The notes under the pieces were generated by a model, which saw nothing but the letters and a program-made list of their open reading frames with translations, had not been told where the DNA came from and did not search any database. This document shows, piece by piece, positions 22,980 through 36,000 of a stretch of DNA of 64,000 bases. The stretch is taken from contig LUCM01003804.1 in the NCBI GenBank assembly GCA_008360955.1, positions 186,001 through 250,000 on the forward strand, read 5' to 3'. The DNA is from Fasciolopsis buskii. Its lineage: Eukaryota; Platyhelminthes; Trematoda; Plagiorchiida; Fasciolidae. Each line of letters begins with the position of its first letter. Position 1 is the first letter of the stretch. A program made the translations under genes and the position numbers.

Positions 22980-25900
22980 AGCAGGCATATACACACAAAC
23001 ACTAGCTCTGTTAATTGTGTGATCAGTATAACTTGGCTAGCTTACGATAATCTTGTATATGTTGGGATTTTTGGAATGCTGTATCGTAGAGCAACATGGA
23101 GAACTCACGATTGTCGTCCTGCATTGCGACGACCCGATTAACGTACTACTCCGTGAAAAGAAAACACCAGAATATCCTGAGCTACCTTTCCGAGAGTTCT
23201 TTAGTCGGATTAAAAGCAGTCAGTGGACAGCGCGATTGCCTAACCGTAAGAGTTAGGACTCCAGGCATTCTAACTGCCTCAGCAACACGGTTCCTTTATC
23301 TACGCTATCTCAAGATTATTCTTTCTTAGATCCAGTAATAAGACTCTGTGATCGAATACGTATAAAGTACTGCGTTTTCTATAGTGGAGGCTTCAGAGTA
23401 ATCCCTGTTCAACACTGGAATGTCCACGTATTTTGGAATTTCCATGTTCTAGGCTGTCAATCGTGAGGGCCAGGTACAGATGCAAAACGGGCGTTGCATT
23501 TGTGAACTAAGCGGAATCTCCTAGGTCCGGATCGATCCGGGGTTGAGTATATTCATAAAAGTTTCAACTTTCCTCGTAATCATCCAACCATTGACACACT
23601 TTTAAAGGTTTGCGTTTTTGGAAGAACTGCGGACTGCCGAATGAGTACATTGTCAGCATTGGGAGGATTCCAACTTTAAACATTCACATTCAAACTGGAC
23701 AACGTTCAACACTCGATTGCAAGTGAACCTGAACGTTGGCCTGGCAGATTGTGACGAATAGGTTGCGGCCTACAGGTAATTTTTGGATGGCTGAAGGAAA
23801 CAGTCATCCGACTTCAATTTCGTTTCTTTTCAAAGGAATTGATTTGAGAATCTACACTGCTCCCTCAAATGTAATAATTGATAGCTCTCCTATTTGAAAG
23901 GCAGAACAATTTATTACTCGGAAATATAATTTTCTCAAAAATGAATGATTCCTTTGACAGAACAGAATAGCAGTCACTTTGCAACTCAACCGTTATTACG
24001 TGGGTAGAACAGCGTAAACCAATAACGAAACGATTGACTGTTAAAAAGCAGTTGACTATCAGTCAAGTGATCGAATGTAGAAGAAATCAAGAGAATCCCC
24101 GAATTTTAAGCACCATTAAGATGATCGATTCATCTTTGCCAGTGGGAATAGTTACAATCTTTTGAGATGCATATCACTCAGAACGTCCGAATCTGCTTTG
24201 TTTGATCATTGACGATAATCTGACGTTTCTGGGCTTGACTGACTGCCCTTCGGACTGCACCTTTTACGCACAGATATCCGGTTACCTGGTCAAAAGTACA
24301 CTGGGGCAGCACCATACTCGATTTTCACTCATCTCTGGAAGATAAACTGTTTTGCACCCATGATTTAAATCTGGGCTTTCTAACTGGAAGGCTTGTGAAT
24401 TTCCTGTTTGTCATCACTTTCTATCAGAACTAATCAAGTCATCAAGGTAAGATTGTTCAGATGACGGTCTTAATGAGAGTGTCATAACCTTTCCGGGTTT
24501 CTCTTAATCACGGAACGATATATTTAGGTTGCCAACGTTAGTGGTTTGCTTTGTTTACATATAGATGAAGCACAGTGTAATCGACGTACCAAGTGGAATG
24601 GGAATCATGGGCATGGAGTTCACTGCACTTGTTGAACTTCTCCCGAGTTCGTCCTTTCCCTATAATTTACTCCTTTTTTGTTTCGTTATCGTCATCGATC
24701 GCACACGCCCTGCTAAACTTTCCCATCGGACTATCGAATCTCTTGTTAAGCATTTTCCCCCGTTGCGCGTGGTCTTCCCTGTTGATATGATCGGTCGAAC
24801 CACCGGTTGCCTTATCGCAATCGACACGTTATGCTGCCCGGCTGTTTTGAATGGGGGTAACTTGTACGGTTAGCCCGCCTGGTCAAAATGGACCGAGTGG
24901 TAACTCGTATCCGTTCGTTACCGTTACTAATCGAATTTTGTATGATAATTATGTTTTGCCTGTGATCAAATCGTTGCACCGAGTAGCTAACATTGAGCTT
25001 TGTTTACAAAATACGCACTAACTGATTGTCCTAAAAAGACCGCGGCTAAAGCATTGGTGTTTTTGGAGTGTCATGGAAAAATGACGTACCAGCTCAATGG
25101 ATTCCGAGAAGACCATTGAATCTATTTTGTGAGGCTAATTTCCACACGGGAGTGAAGCGACTTTCTGGAGGTCCATTGAGAATCATAGCAATTGCCTAGT
25201 AAGTGAATCCCGGCATTCATTCTGTTCTTGTTTAATCGACGGTTCAAAACTAGCCCGAAACTCCATTTTCTGGAAATCGATAGATCTCAGAATTTGTTTA
25301 AAACAAAAGCAAATATTCTTAATTGCTTGAATAGCCATTCCGATTCCCCGAGGCTGTGGTAATTAGACTTCACGAGCTCAGCCCTCGTAATATATTCACA
25401 TCTGTTACCCGTTTGGGTTTGCCTTCTGCCGAATCTGTAAATAACTAATGGCTTCTGATTTTCCCAGTGATTTGACTGAGCTGATCAAAACTGGCACCGA
25501 AAGAATGATTATTGTTCTGTTTGAATTTTTACCGAAATGTTTGTATATGAGTGAGAAGAGAGTGCAGAATAGTTACATTAAACTTTTTCCTTGATTGTAT
25601 TTGTCACTCTGTCTTTTTTTCCAACGAGTGTTAGTTGTGTTTCCGCATAACAGCACATACTGTTCAATAACCCAGTTTGTATTTCACGCTTAAGTAGAAT
25701 TCTACTGACGGATGGAACGTCCGACAAATTCGCCCCCCCCAAGATGGATAGAAAGACTACCTACAAACATCAACTATAAAGCGGAAGACTGCATGACTTT
25801 AATAGGTTGATGAGTCGGCCTTCGTACGACCAACGAACATCGCTACTATTTGCTTCCTTTGTTTGTCATTCAAATTCAGTAATCAGTCTGATTTTTATAG

Positions 25901-28900
25901 AGTTATTCATCATTTCGCTCAATTAATTCTGATACTTTCCTTTCGGGAATTGAGCCACTTGAAAGCAGACTACTACCAATCGATTCCCATTGGTTCACGT
26001 GAACTATCACGTGACCTTGCCTAATAAGTCATAAATATGCGCCTAATCCAACTTTCCTGTAATCAACTGCGTCCAAAATTAAAATCTTAAGGGAGATGAA
26101 TCACAGTTTCAAAATCTCCAGTAAAGTTGTATGAAATATTCACCACAACCGTACGATTTTGTTCGGACAGCAAGCAGAAACAGATCTCTTTTAGGGATGT
26201 CGCGAGCAGCGATTGGTCAACGTAACCATCAAGGATCAGTGTTGTTGCCAGCCCTGTGAATAACTTAGGCATAGAAACAACCAGTACTCATCATGCATGA
26301 GAACCCTCAATGTTATCAGTGACAGACAGTGTACAGTGTTCCAGAAACCTGTGGACAGGCAGAAGTGGCTGAGTCATGTCTCGTGTGACGTCGTGAACTT
26401 GACGATTTTCATACAGAATGTAAACTTAATGAGTTGCAAATTGTGAATTACCAAACGTTTGTAGGACGGATTCTAATGGTAACCGTATTTTTTTCAACTG
26501 ATGTTTTCTGCTGCTCAGCGAACGTATTTGATTTCTACCTCTAATCGCAAATTGCTGTTAAATAGCGATTGGAATAAATGAATTAACATCTAAAGAGTGA
26601 CTTTCTAGGGAACATTAACGCACTGTTTTGTAGAGCTCTGGTTCTGACAGCCTAAAATGAAACAACCAGATTTATTGAACGATGTTGCTCGTCGTTGCTT
26701 TGTGTAGTAACGCAGGTTTTTCTAAAAAGCTTACCCTATTTGTGATTCAGTTGTGCCCAGTATTTTGTTTACCTGTTATTTGAATCCACCAACATTAGCT
26801 GAAACTTGCACGACCGTTTGTGACTTATATTGTCACCGTGATTAAAACCAAATTGGTTAACATGGACATACTAGGAATGAACTTGAGTTTCTATTTCAAA
26901 GCCACGTTAATGTTTTTTTCTAGTTCCCGATGAACCAACTGTGATCAGGCGGTCGGTGCCATGAGGCTCAAAGTAGTGTCCCAGATTAGATCTATAGCTC
27001 CGCAGGTCACCCTCATTCACCGGCTTGTAGACTCCTATCTTTAAGTATTTCACACTTGCAGCGTAATAAATGCAAAGCAAAGTAAAGACGAAATGAAGAA
27101 GAGTGAAGGAAAAAGATGTGTTATATTTGTAACATGCCCATTCACTGGTTAGGCAGTGTGAACCGTTCTCCTTAAATTATCACTAACAGCAATTAAGTGG
27201 CGATTGCCTTTGGATTAATCGGAATTAACCTAGGGGACGGTGATATGTGATAGACTGTCGGACAAGTGTACCAGTGAACATTGATAAGCAAGTGATCCAA
27301 ATAGTTTGTAATAGGGTCACGTGATTCCGCTCCGTTGTTATTTTCCTCCAATGAGACGTGCCTACTAGATGCACTGTTGTTCAGTCATCTAAATCCTACC
27401 TGGGTGTATCGTATGTTTATGCAAATGCTATTCACCGAGTAACATAGTGTTTATACTGTCTCACTAGCGGCTGATAGCGCTCTGTATACAAATGATCGCA
27501 GACGGGGGCATTAAATAATGTTGAACTCTTTTCCAGTAGGACGCAGTGTGCACAGTTGTTGAGAAAAGAGAGGAATGAACGATTAGCAGAGAACTCAGAA
27601 TTGGCCAGTTAGTCTTTCGTTTTATTTCTTTTCCTTTCAGATCGGTTAACTTTGGACAGGTTTTTAGTAAAACTACTCAAATCCTTTCTCCGCCAGAAAT
27701 GTTCTTCCTACGCATACATGTTTGATTCTTATGTGAACCGCGATGGAACTCGTCCGTGTAACGAATAAAAGTAGCGCATCCGAAAGAAGTACACGTAATG
27801 ACTTGTCGTTAATTGCTCGACGATGCATACATAGATCGGCACCTCGTTTTACCGCTGAGTGTGTCCGTAGAACCGCCTAGTCTTCTTGGCATACTGTTTA
27901 TAAGTCGGTCGGCAAGTGTCAACAATACCTCTTGACAGCCAGGTCTGTTTCTCGCTATCCATTTTTTTCTTTCCAAGCAGGCCCATGTATTTTTTATTTT
28001 GGTTCTAACCCCAGAATCTTGACAACCTCGATGTCCCTATGACGATTCTGGCCCGCTGGAAAGAGTGCTTTGTCGTCATGGGAGATTAGAGGTTTTATTT
28101 AATGATTTTCATAGCCAAATTTTCTTCTGGTTATTCTCTTTTTTTACGCACTCCAAATAGTAGGCATATTGTCTTCTCAAGCTTCGGACTACTTTCAGTA
28201 TTTCCAAAATCAAATATATGGGTATCCTAACCTTTCGTAGTTTATCAGCATGCCGAATGCTTCTTTTGTTCCAGTTGACCATCTCCGATTAGTGACAATA
28301 CTATCGTTCATACAAAAACGCACCGTCAAATCTAATGTCAACTGACAATCCGCGGTCTCACCAAGTGCTGCTCTGACTCCAGCTTGTACCCGTGGCAATT
28401 GTCACTCGGATGAGCTGCCCACATTATGAAAAACTGAATGACCCATTTCCAGTTGAAGATTAAATCGAATTCCACAAAATCACGTGATCAGAAGCATAAG
28501 ACATGAAGGATCAAGAGGTGCAAAATTTAAGCTATTTAATAGGAGAGTAGTCGTTTAACGCTGTCTGTCTCTCCATAGTATTCCAGCCAGTCTGCTCTGT
28601 ATCTCTAGTCGTTTAAGCCTAAATCGAACAAAATGTCTTCATTATTTACACGCTTATTCCACCTTCGTACTAAACCAGAGCCACTGGTTTGAACAGATTT
28701 GTGAAGTAAAAATAGCGTCAAAAGTATACAGCCATTTTGGAGAGCGATCTTTTGAATTCGAATCCTCATGGGAGGGGATGGCTGACGATGATTGCCCTTT
28801 TGTGATCTTTTTGCAGAAGCCGTCACAGAAAGGCAGACTCCATGTGGAGCGTTTGACACCAGGGAAGCCTTGCAAGCTCACAAAGACTCGTCAGTAATCG

Positions 28901-29662
28901 CGGGAGAAACAAGGAAACAGGAGGAGCCATCCAACCGTACATTACAGTAGATTTTTTACTTACCTTTTCATCCCGTATTAAATAGGTTTTGATGGTTCTT
29001 TGTTGTTCTCGTTGCGCGCCGAGGTGGGACTCAGAGATGCTTTCTAGTCCGGGTGGTCGGTATGTTGCAAATGGCCTGATTCATGTGGCTTTTTAATGTG
29101 CGTTACGGTATATTTGTCTTGCTTCTTGTTTTACTACTTGGGACGGCACCGCATCACGTGAGCAGTCCCATATTGTCTGGTTTTTGGACAGTTGCCATTT
29201 GTCTATTTCTTGTTGTTTTTCGGCCAGGATGTGGTGCGTGGATGAGAAGACAAATTACTTGTAAGACGACAGCGCGTCTCCCCACTAAGAGAGAATCAAT
29301 GGTAGAATGCTGGCGAGTTGCAAATTATTCCCCCAAGGTCACTCAAATCCCAGCATTTCAACGCATTCGAAAACAGCCTGGAATAAATCCGAAGGTCGGT
29401 CCTCAGGGAGTTGAAATGCTCTGACAAAGTCTGGAATGAAATACGGGCAATATTCGTAGACGGACTGATAGGTAGAATGCCGGGAACATTATTCGAAGTC
29501 GGTTTTATCGCCAAAAGTGAAGGGCGATACATGACACTAGTTCATACGTCAGAAACTATCTCACAATACTTTATTACTTGTGTATCCTCATAGTCATCAT
29601 CATGCCAGTGGGCATGATAGCAATAAAAACAGTAGTCACGCATTCGAGAAGCCACTCTTTGG

Positions 29663-30015
29663 CTTTGTATTAATGGCCAGGACACACCGCTGGTACGAAT
29701 TTGAGCTGAATATCTGTGTTGAATTTAGGTGCAAATCAAGTAATACACTCCAGCACGGTCCCATTGTAGTCTGTAAACACAACCAACCAGTCAGAACAAT
29801 GGTATCACATGAACCAAAAGTCCAAACATGACCCAAGTCCCATTGACCCGAACACATTCTTCCATTCATGATTCTTCTTACCTCGTAAACAAACATGCGA
29901 TTTTTGAATAAACTTGAGTGAAAGTGTCTTCCAGCTGCCGTGGTGTTCGCTTTACTTACAGTTGCGTAGTTTCTGTCGGAATCGTGCCAGTATACACTGG
30001 CAGTCGGTAACCCCG
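29663..30015 (-). repeat. Dispersed repeat, copy 3 (~350 bp)
   Basis: On the minus strand, from 30015 down, the landmarks are ATTCCGACAGAAACTACGCA, ACCACGGCAGCTGGAAGACA, TTTGTTTACGAGGTAAG, TCAATGGGACTTGGGTCATG, GGTTGGTTGTGTTTACAGAC, GATTTGCACCTAAATTCA, GATATTCAGCTCAAATTCG and TGGCCATTAAT. These match copy 1 in order along its whole length. Together with copy 1 it best defines the ends of the family. Confidence 0.65.
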
Positions 30016-33000
30016 TCTGGTTGCCATCGGTTCATTTCCGTATTACTGGTTCAAGCGTCACTGATACAACATCGCACATCTCCATCTGTGTGATGATTCA
30101 TCAGTACGCATGATAGGCATAGTGTTTTCTTCCTCTTCTGTTACTTTCTGATCGTTTTAGTAATGACTTCAAAACAGTTCAGCAGAAAAACTTTATCATT
30201 ATTCGATTGCATCCCACACTATCGAAAGAGTAGGCCACCGAATTGTGTAAGTCATGCGTTTTGAGAGTGATACCGAATGGAGCACAAGCATGATATCCTG
30301 GATTCATAGTCATGCCATTAAATCAAATCAAACGGAGATATTATTGGGTAGAATTCATGAAAGGCGATGGTCGAGTGGACTCAGTCAGGGAACAAAAGAA
30401 ATAGACGAATAAATTTGATTTAGGCATAACAAAAAGTTCCGGTACTCATTCGTTCATTACATGATCTATTATCAAGGGGTAATGTCTTGTTTTGACACGA
30501 CCTAATTCCACTCTCTATTCTCCTAGCTTAGTACCGCAGAGACACAACAGTTTACCCAGACTGTCCTAATTCTTACAAACTGAACGAATAATTAAGCTGA
30601 GATGTTTGTTCGGGTTCGGATAAGTAAACACCTTATCTATTTAAAAATATGCTATTGTTTGCTAAGTTACCGAACCAACGGTTGCATTGTTCGCGGTTGA
30701 AGTGCGAACGTCTATCAAGTTTTCAGTCTGTAAGAGAGTACATGGTGACTTTCGGATTTTTGCTGAGTTGGGTCTATTCGTTGTTTATTTGATCTCATTA
30801 TATTTATTCACATAAATAAAATCATATCACTGATCAAACGAAAGATCCAGCAGCTCATGAATAATCGAATCAGATCCTCTGTCAGTTCGGTCAGCTACAA
30901 ACAGGCGCAATAACGGTCCCATTAGAAGCCGCACTGATCAGCGTTGGTTTCGGGATTTTGTTCAAAATCATATTAATCCAGGTGAAAACCGAAATCAGAC
31001 ACCCGGTACACGAGAAAAATCCTATCGAATCAGCAACTGAACAAAATCTGGATGGCGTTTTGAAGTGACGTGAAAAGCTATCCGAAAGGTGTTTGATTTC
31101 CTACATGCCACAGTTATCGGAAGTAAATACAAAATTCCCAAACCTACCATTGACAATTAGGACGGTTTCGATGGTGGTCCAGTGAACTAGAAGTCCATCA
31201 TCTCGAAAGTCGCATGGTTGAATCTTAGATCTGTCAGTCACGTTGACTACAGACAGCAATGTGTTGTTGTCCTACTCATTACGACACATTTCCCATTGAT
31301 GACTTTTATACAGCCGCAGCATAATTTGCGTATCAAGATTGCAGTCAGGAACAAAGCAATTCATGAAATAGGGAAAGCATTTCCAATAAAACTAAGACCA
31401 CAAAGCCGACTAAACTTATGACTGACGTTATTCACACTTATACAATAATTCAATGCGGATGACAACCAGTGCAATATTTGAAATTTTTCACTATCACTAA
31501 TTATGCGCAGAAGTGAGTTGTGTAAAAACCACGGGTGTAGCAGGCCGGCCTTTACAAAATAAGCTGTATATGTTACCGTCCTATGTAAATCACGATCGAT
31601 AACGGGCTTACTCATTAGTCCTAATTAGTCAGTCATCTGAGCATACATGTGGAGCGCTTTAACGTCCGAATGCCCGGCTGGATAGTCATGCATATCAGGA
31701 CTTCTTCATCACGAACGATCGTTCGACTGTCTTCAGATCACGTTTCAGCAAATGGGGGAAAAGTGGAATTTTTTTAATGCTACACTCATCATTGTGCATA
31801 GTTTTGGGAACGGACCAGAACAATGGTTTTTGGTGATACGTTCAGGCGAAATGCTTTATGTCGGGCGGATTACTGGAAATGTTTATTTTTTCAAATTTAC
31901 CCATCCCTGAAATTTTTAATTCTGCTTGCTGTGCAAAAATGTGGACTGATCCCGGTGAAAAAAGTCAAGAGATTTTAGAATTCATTGGATGTTTGACAGA
32001 TTGATCGAAATCGGTCGATGCGTCACTCTCTTGCCCGGCTGTCAGCCACCGAGCCCAAACGAGAGGTTTGACCCACCACCAATATTACCGTAAAACTGCA
32101 ATCGGCGTTCTGGACGAGATTGGACCTTGGCCATGGATACCATTTCGCGATGTCAGAACACCTTCCTTGTGCGCGCAAAATTTCTGGTTTAATCAGGGCT
32201 GACGAGATCGACTTGGACTTATTGATTACTTATAAGATCCAGATCAAAAAATGACGAACTATTTTGTTCCAGTTCAAATTAGAGTAAATTAAAAGAGCCG
32301 CTTCCCAACAACATTTCGGTTTATAGCGCTGTTTCGAACATTTGAATAGCTTTTATTTCCTCCATCTGATTGTCATAGGACACGTTTGAGTAGGTTTTTC
32401 ATCGGGATTTGGGTGGGTGGGGGAGTTAAGAGGATTGTGATCAGTTATAACAGCTTGTCGTTCTTATTGTGAATGATTTTGATTGTAAAGCTTGTCGTTC
32501 TGTTCACGCACATATCCATTCTTTCTCTTTTCAGGTTAAAGTGAATCGGATGTGAATGCAGTCGAACTGGTAGTGAAGACGTGAATCTAATTTTGTTTTG
32601 CAAAAAAAATTAGGGCATGGTTAAAAGCGAGAGACAACGATCACGAACTGAAAGTGGACATCAATGCGAGAAGTTGGACGGTTGATGATCGCCTCTTCTG
32701 AACCAGAATGGTTTGCTAAGAAAACAGAAAAGGAATGATTGACTGGAACAAAATATCCCATTGCATGTGTCTGTTTGAAATAAGCGGTTAAAAACGAAGA
32801 AGCCCAAATGACTGGATAAAAGAACAGGTACTGGGACGCACTTGTGGAAGAAACCACATCGAAGTGATTGAAAACAGCCATTCTGTTTGAGGCCTTAAAA
32901 GTTGAGGTTCTACGACTAGATTGCTAGCGGTACTCTCGAATAACTAGGAGGGGTAGAAGTTTAAATTCGTCTGTTGTACGATTCGCCGTACAAAGCGAGA

Positions 33001-36000
33001 GTTCCGAGGAGCATTAAAAGTATGAAAACAAAACACTTTTGCACCTTTGTTAGGAATCATCTACGCTACATACCGCGCCCCCTCCCTCGAGTGCCCGGGA
33101 AAAATGTGATACGTGTCCGCTCCCGTCCGGCCCTTTCGTGCTGTTTCTACCCAACCTTCTAGTAGGCAAAACCCAAACAGTGACATCCCACACGATTATC
33201 GTCTATAACATGGTTCGGAAAAAATTCCGAGATATAAACCGCACTTGTAACATGCGTGAATTGCGAAGGTAGCATCTAACTTACGTTTGATGTTTATGCG
33301 GTGCAGAGTTCATTGAGATGTGTAACGTCTCCTGCTAGGGTGGGAATCGAAACGCACATTTCCCGTCGTGCTCTTTGCCAGCTAAGCCTGGAAGTCACAC
33401 AGGAATTTACTGGCTGACGTCACTTGACGGTCAGTTGGTTTCGAGTCTTCAGTGCATTAATAATGTGACTTGTGTAGTGTCCAAACGGAATCTCTATGTT
33501 CCTTAGTCCATTATATCGAAGCATCCAAAACTAAACCGTTAATGGGAGGTTCTGTGCCATTTCATCTATATAAAAATCAGGTCATGATTTTTTTCCATTT
33601 CCAGAACTAAATATTTTCTTTCGAGGAGTCCAACGTTCGTTTTCAGCCCCCTTAATATGTTGTTGGCTTGAACGACTCAATTCCCATAAAGTGGGAACTG
33701 TAGTTCTAAAGGTCTGTTTGCTATCTGATCCTTTGCACTGGATTGATTGTCATTCCTCGAGTACTTTCATGAAGATTAACGATACCGATATCATTTCTGT
33801 TACGCAGTAACTAGGCCTTTGGTAGTCTTCTAGCAAACTGTTGCTTTCTGTGGTTTCCATAGTACTACTAATTATCGAATATATGTATCGAATTTCGGAA
33901 TGCCTTGGGTGTTTAGCAGATTGCTGTGATGTGGCCAGATTTGAGGATAGGACACTGTAATATGAGAGAAAACCAGTTTAGGTACCAGGCTATGAGCAAT
34001 CTGTGGGACAGTCATTTTTTTTTGAGGTTGTCCAGCTTACGGGAGTTGTTGCACTGGTTTGGTCAGCATATCCACCGTCAAGTAATCAGATACTTGGTTG
34101 AATACTTAATTCGACTGGCCGATAAATCGATCTCGTTTTTTCTTGTTGCTTACGGAAAGCCTTTTTAGCCATCCGTCCTTTTCCTGCTTCTTTTGTCATG
34201 CTGCATATGTTTACCATGAACTACACAGACTTATCCTCTAGAAAGAATAGCGTATCCAACCTGATGACCGACTATCAACCTAAACGTACTTGTATTCCCC
34301 CTCACATGTGTTACTGAATCTATTGATGGGTTTTTTAACGAGTGGAACAGGTTTGCTGTTGATAAGCGATCGATGAGTATGCGCCTTTGATAGGCAAGTA
34401 AACAGGCGAAAGCTAAACGGCTTTGATCTAATCGTCTGAATTCAGGGCAGTATCACGTGACGCAGTACCGAATGAGGAAGTCCGTTGTGTACCGGACAAC
34501 GCTTGCGTGTGTGTGCGTGCATGTTTACTGAAAGAAGCACAGTAGCTTCAGACACCAGATTAAGATTTAGTTAAGATATGAATTGATAATGTCATGTAAA
34601 ACGAATGTGGAGCATATTCAACACCTTACGAGCATAAGTGCAACATGAAATCAATGGTCTACAACAGTGCCATGGCATTACCCGAGTGCATGAAAAATGC
34701 ACGTCACATGGAAAGGCCTATGGTGGCTAGGCTGTGGTTCATGTTGTCGTTAAATTTCAGCATCTCAGTTTAGTCATTAACATGAATAGATGAATTGAAA
34801 AATAATACAATACCAGTCATGTTCTCAGTACAAGACTGTTTGTTGGTGATCGTAGTCCACAATCCACAGGTGTAAAAAACAGGTGCATGAACCGAAAGAC
34901 AGCAGCAAAAGGTAGTGATTATATTTTTTACAATTTCCTATTGAATAACTGTAATATTTGTGACTCACTCCGGGCAGTGAGAAAATCAATATTTATAGGA
35001 CCACATGATCGAAACTACCGATGTCCTAGTTTCAAATGCTGCGTTCGCAAATTGGCATTCATTAGCCCTAATGGAGTAAATGAGACATAGGACAATAATC
35101 GTCTGACAATTGCTATTGTTCAACCTCGTAATTGAACTGATATGCGCTGTCTCCATCTCTGCTACACACTCGAGTTTCCAATCCATCTCCAAAGTCCTGA
35201 CCTCAACACCTCATTCAAAGCAAAATCTAGCCCGCGGTGATTGACCTGGGTTGTAACCGATGTACATTAACCTCCATACTGTTTCGTTGAAATAGGATGT
35301 AAAATAGTAAGTTAAGAAACTAAAAAAATGATTTCAGTGGAAAACTCTGCAAATGCTTCAGGCCGCAAATGACCCGCATAAACTGTCAACCAGCATCACC
35401 GATGGCTGAACGGGGACTTGCACTCGCCTGATCATTGTAAGAATTGGGAAAAATTAGATCCCGTGCCACGCATGTCTCTTGCGCACTAAAGTTGTCCGAT
35501 GGATTGGGAGCGGGTTGTCACATCTGAAGACTGACTGGTAATGCAAATTACGACAGCGGCCGGGGTACATTGCGAAGTGATTCCCTACAATCCTGTAATG
35601 ACGTTTCACTTACTGTATGCAAACGCAATGTAATGCACCGAAACTCCAACAATGAACCTGAGCTCAGGTTTTTAGGACAAGAAAAATCACACCGGAAAAC
35701 TTCGGATTAACGAATGCACAAGAATGTCATCTCATAGCACGCATGGTCAACAAATAACAACGGAAAAAGACCGTACTCAGTGTGAAACCCATTTAGATGG
35801 CAATATGTTAGGACAACAAAAGTACAATAACCGAAGTTGGAGCAGAAATATTGCACGAGTAAGGCTTTTTACTTTTCGGTCTCATGGGAAGTGCATTAGG
35901 GAAAAATATGAGAGAGAATATGAATATAAGTTTATTCAAAGCATGACCTTGTCGGTGAAAATGTAATGATCGGAGTTTTCGTTTACCACGGAAGGTATCA

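Larger units (their letters stand above)
21630..29662. other. Gene-free stretch, longest unannotated block
   Basis: No frame above about 113 codons is recognisable, and I see no RT, transposase or SINE signature I would defend. CA tracts lie at 22041-22058 and 22957-22979. A plus-strand frame at 29083-29424 starts with a hydrophobic segment (IFVLLLVLLLG) but has no other gene-like property. Confidence 0.4.

Noticed and set aside
29083..29424. 113-codon frame with a hydrophobic start as a secreted or membrane protein
   Set aside because: The hydrophobic stretch is the only gene-like property; no splice or homology support.
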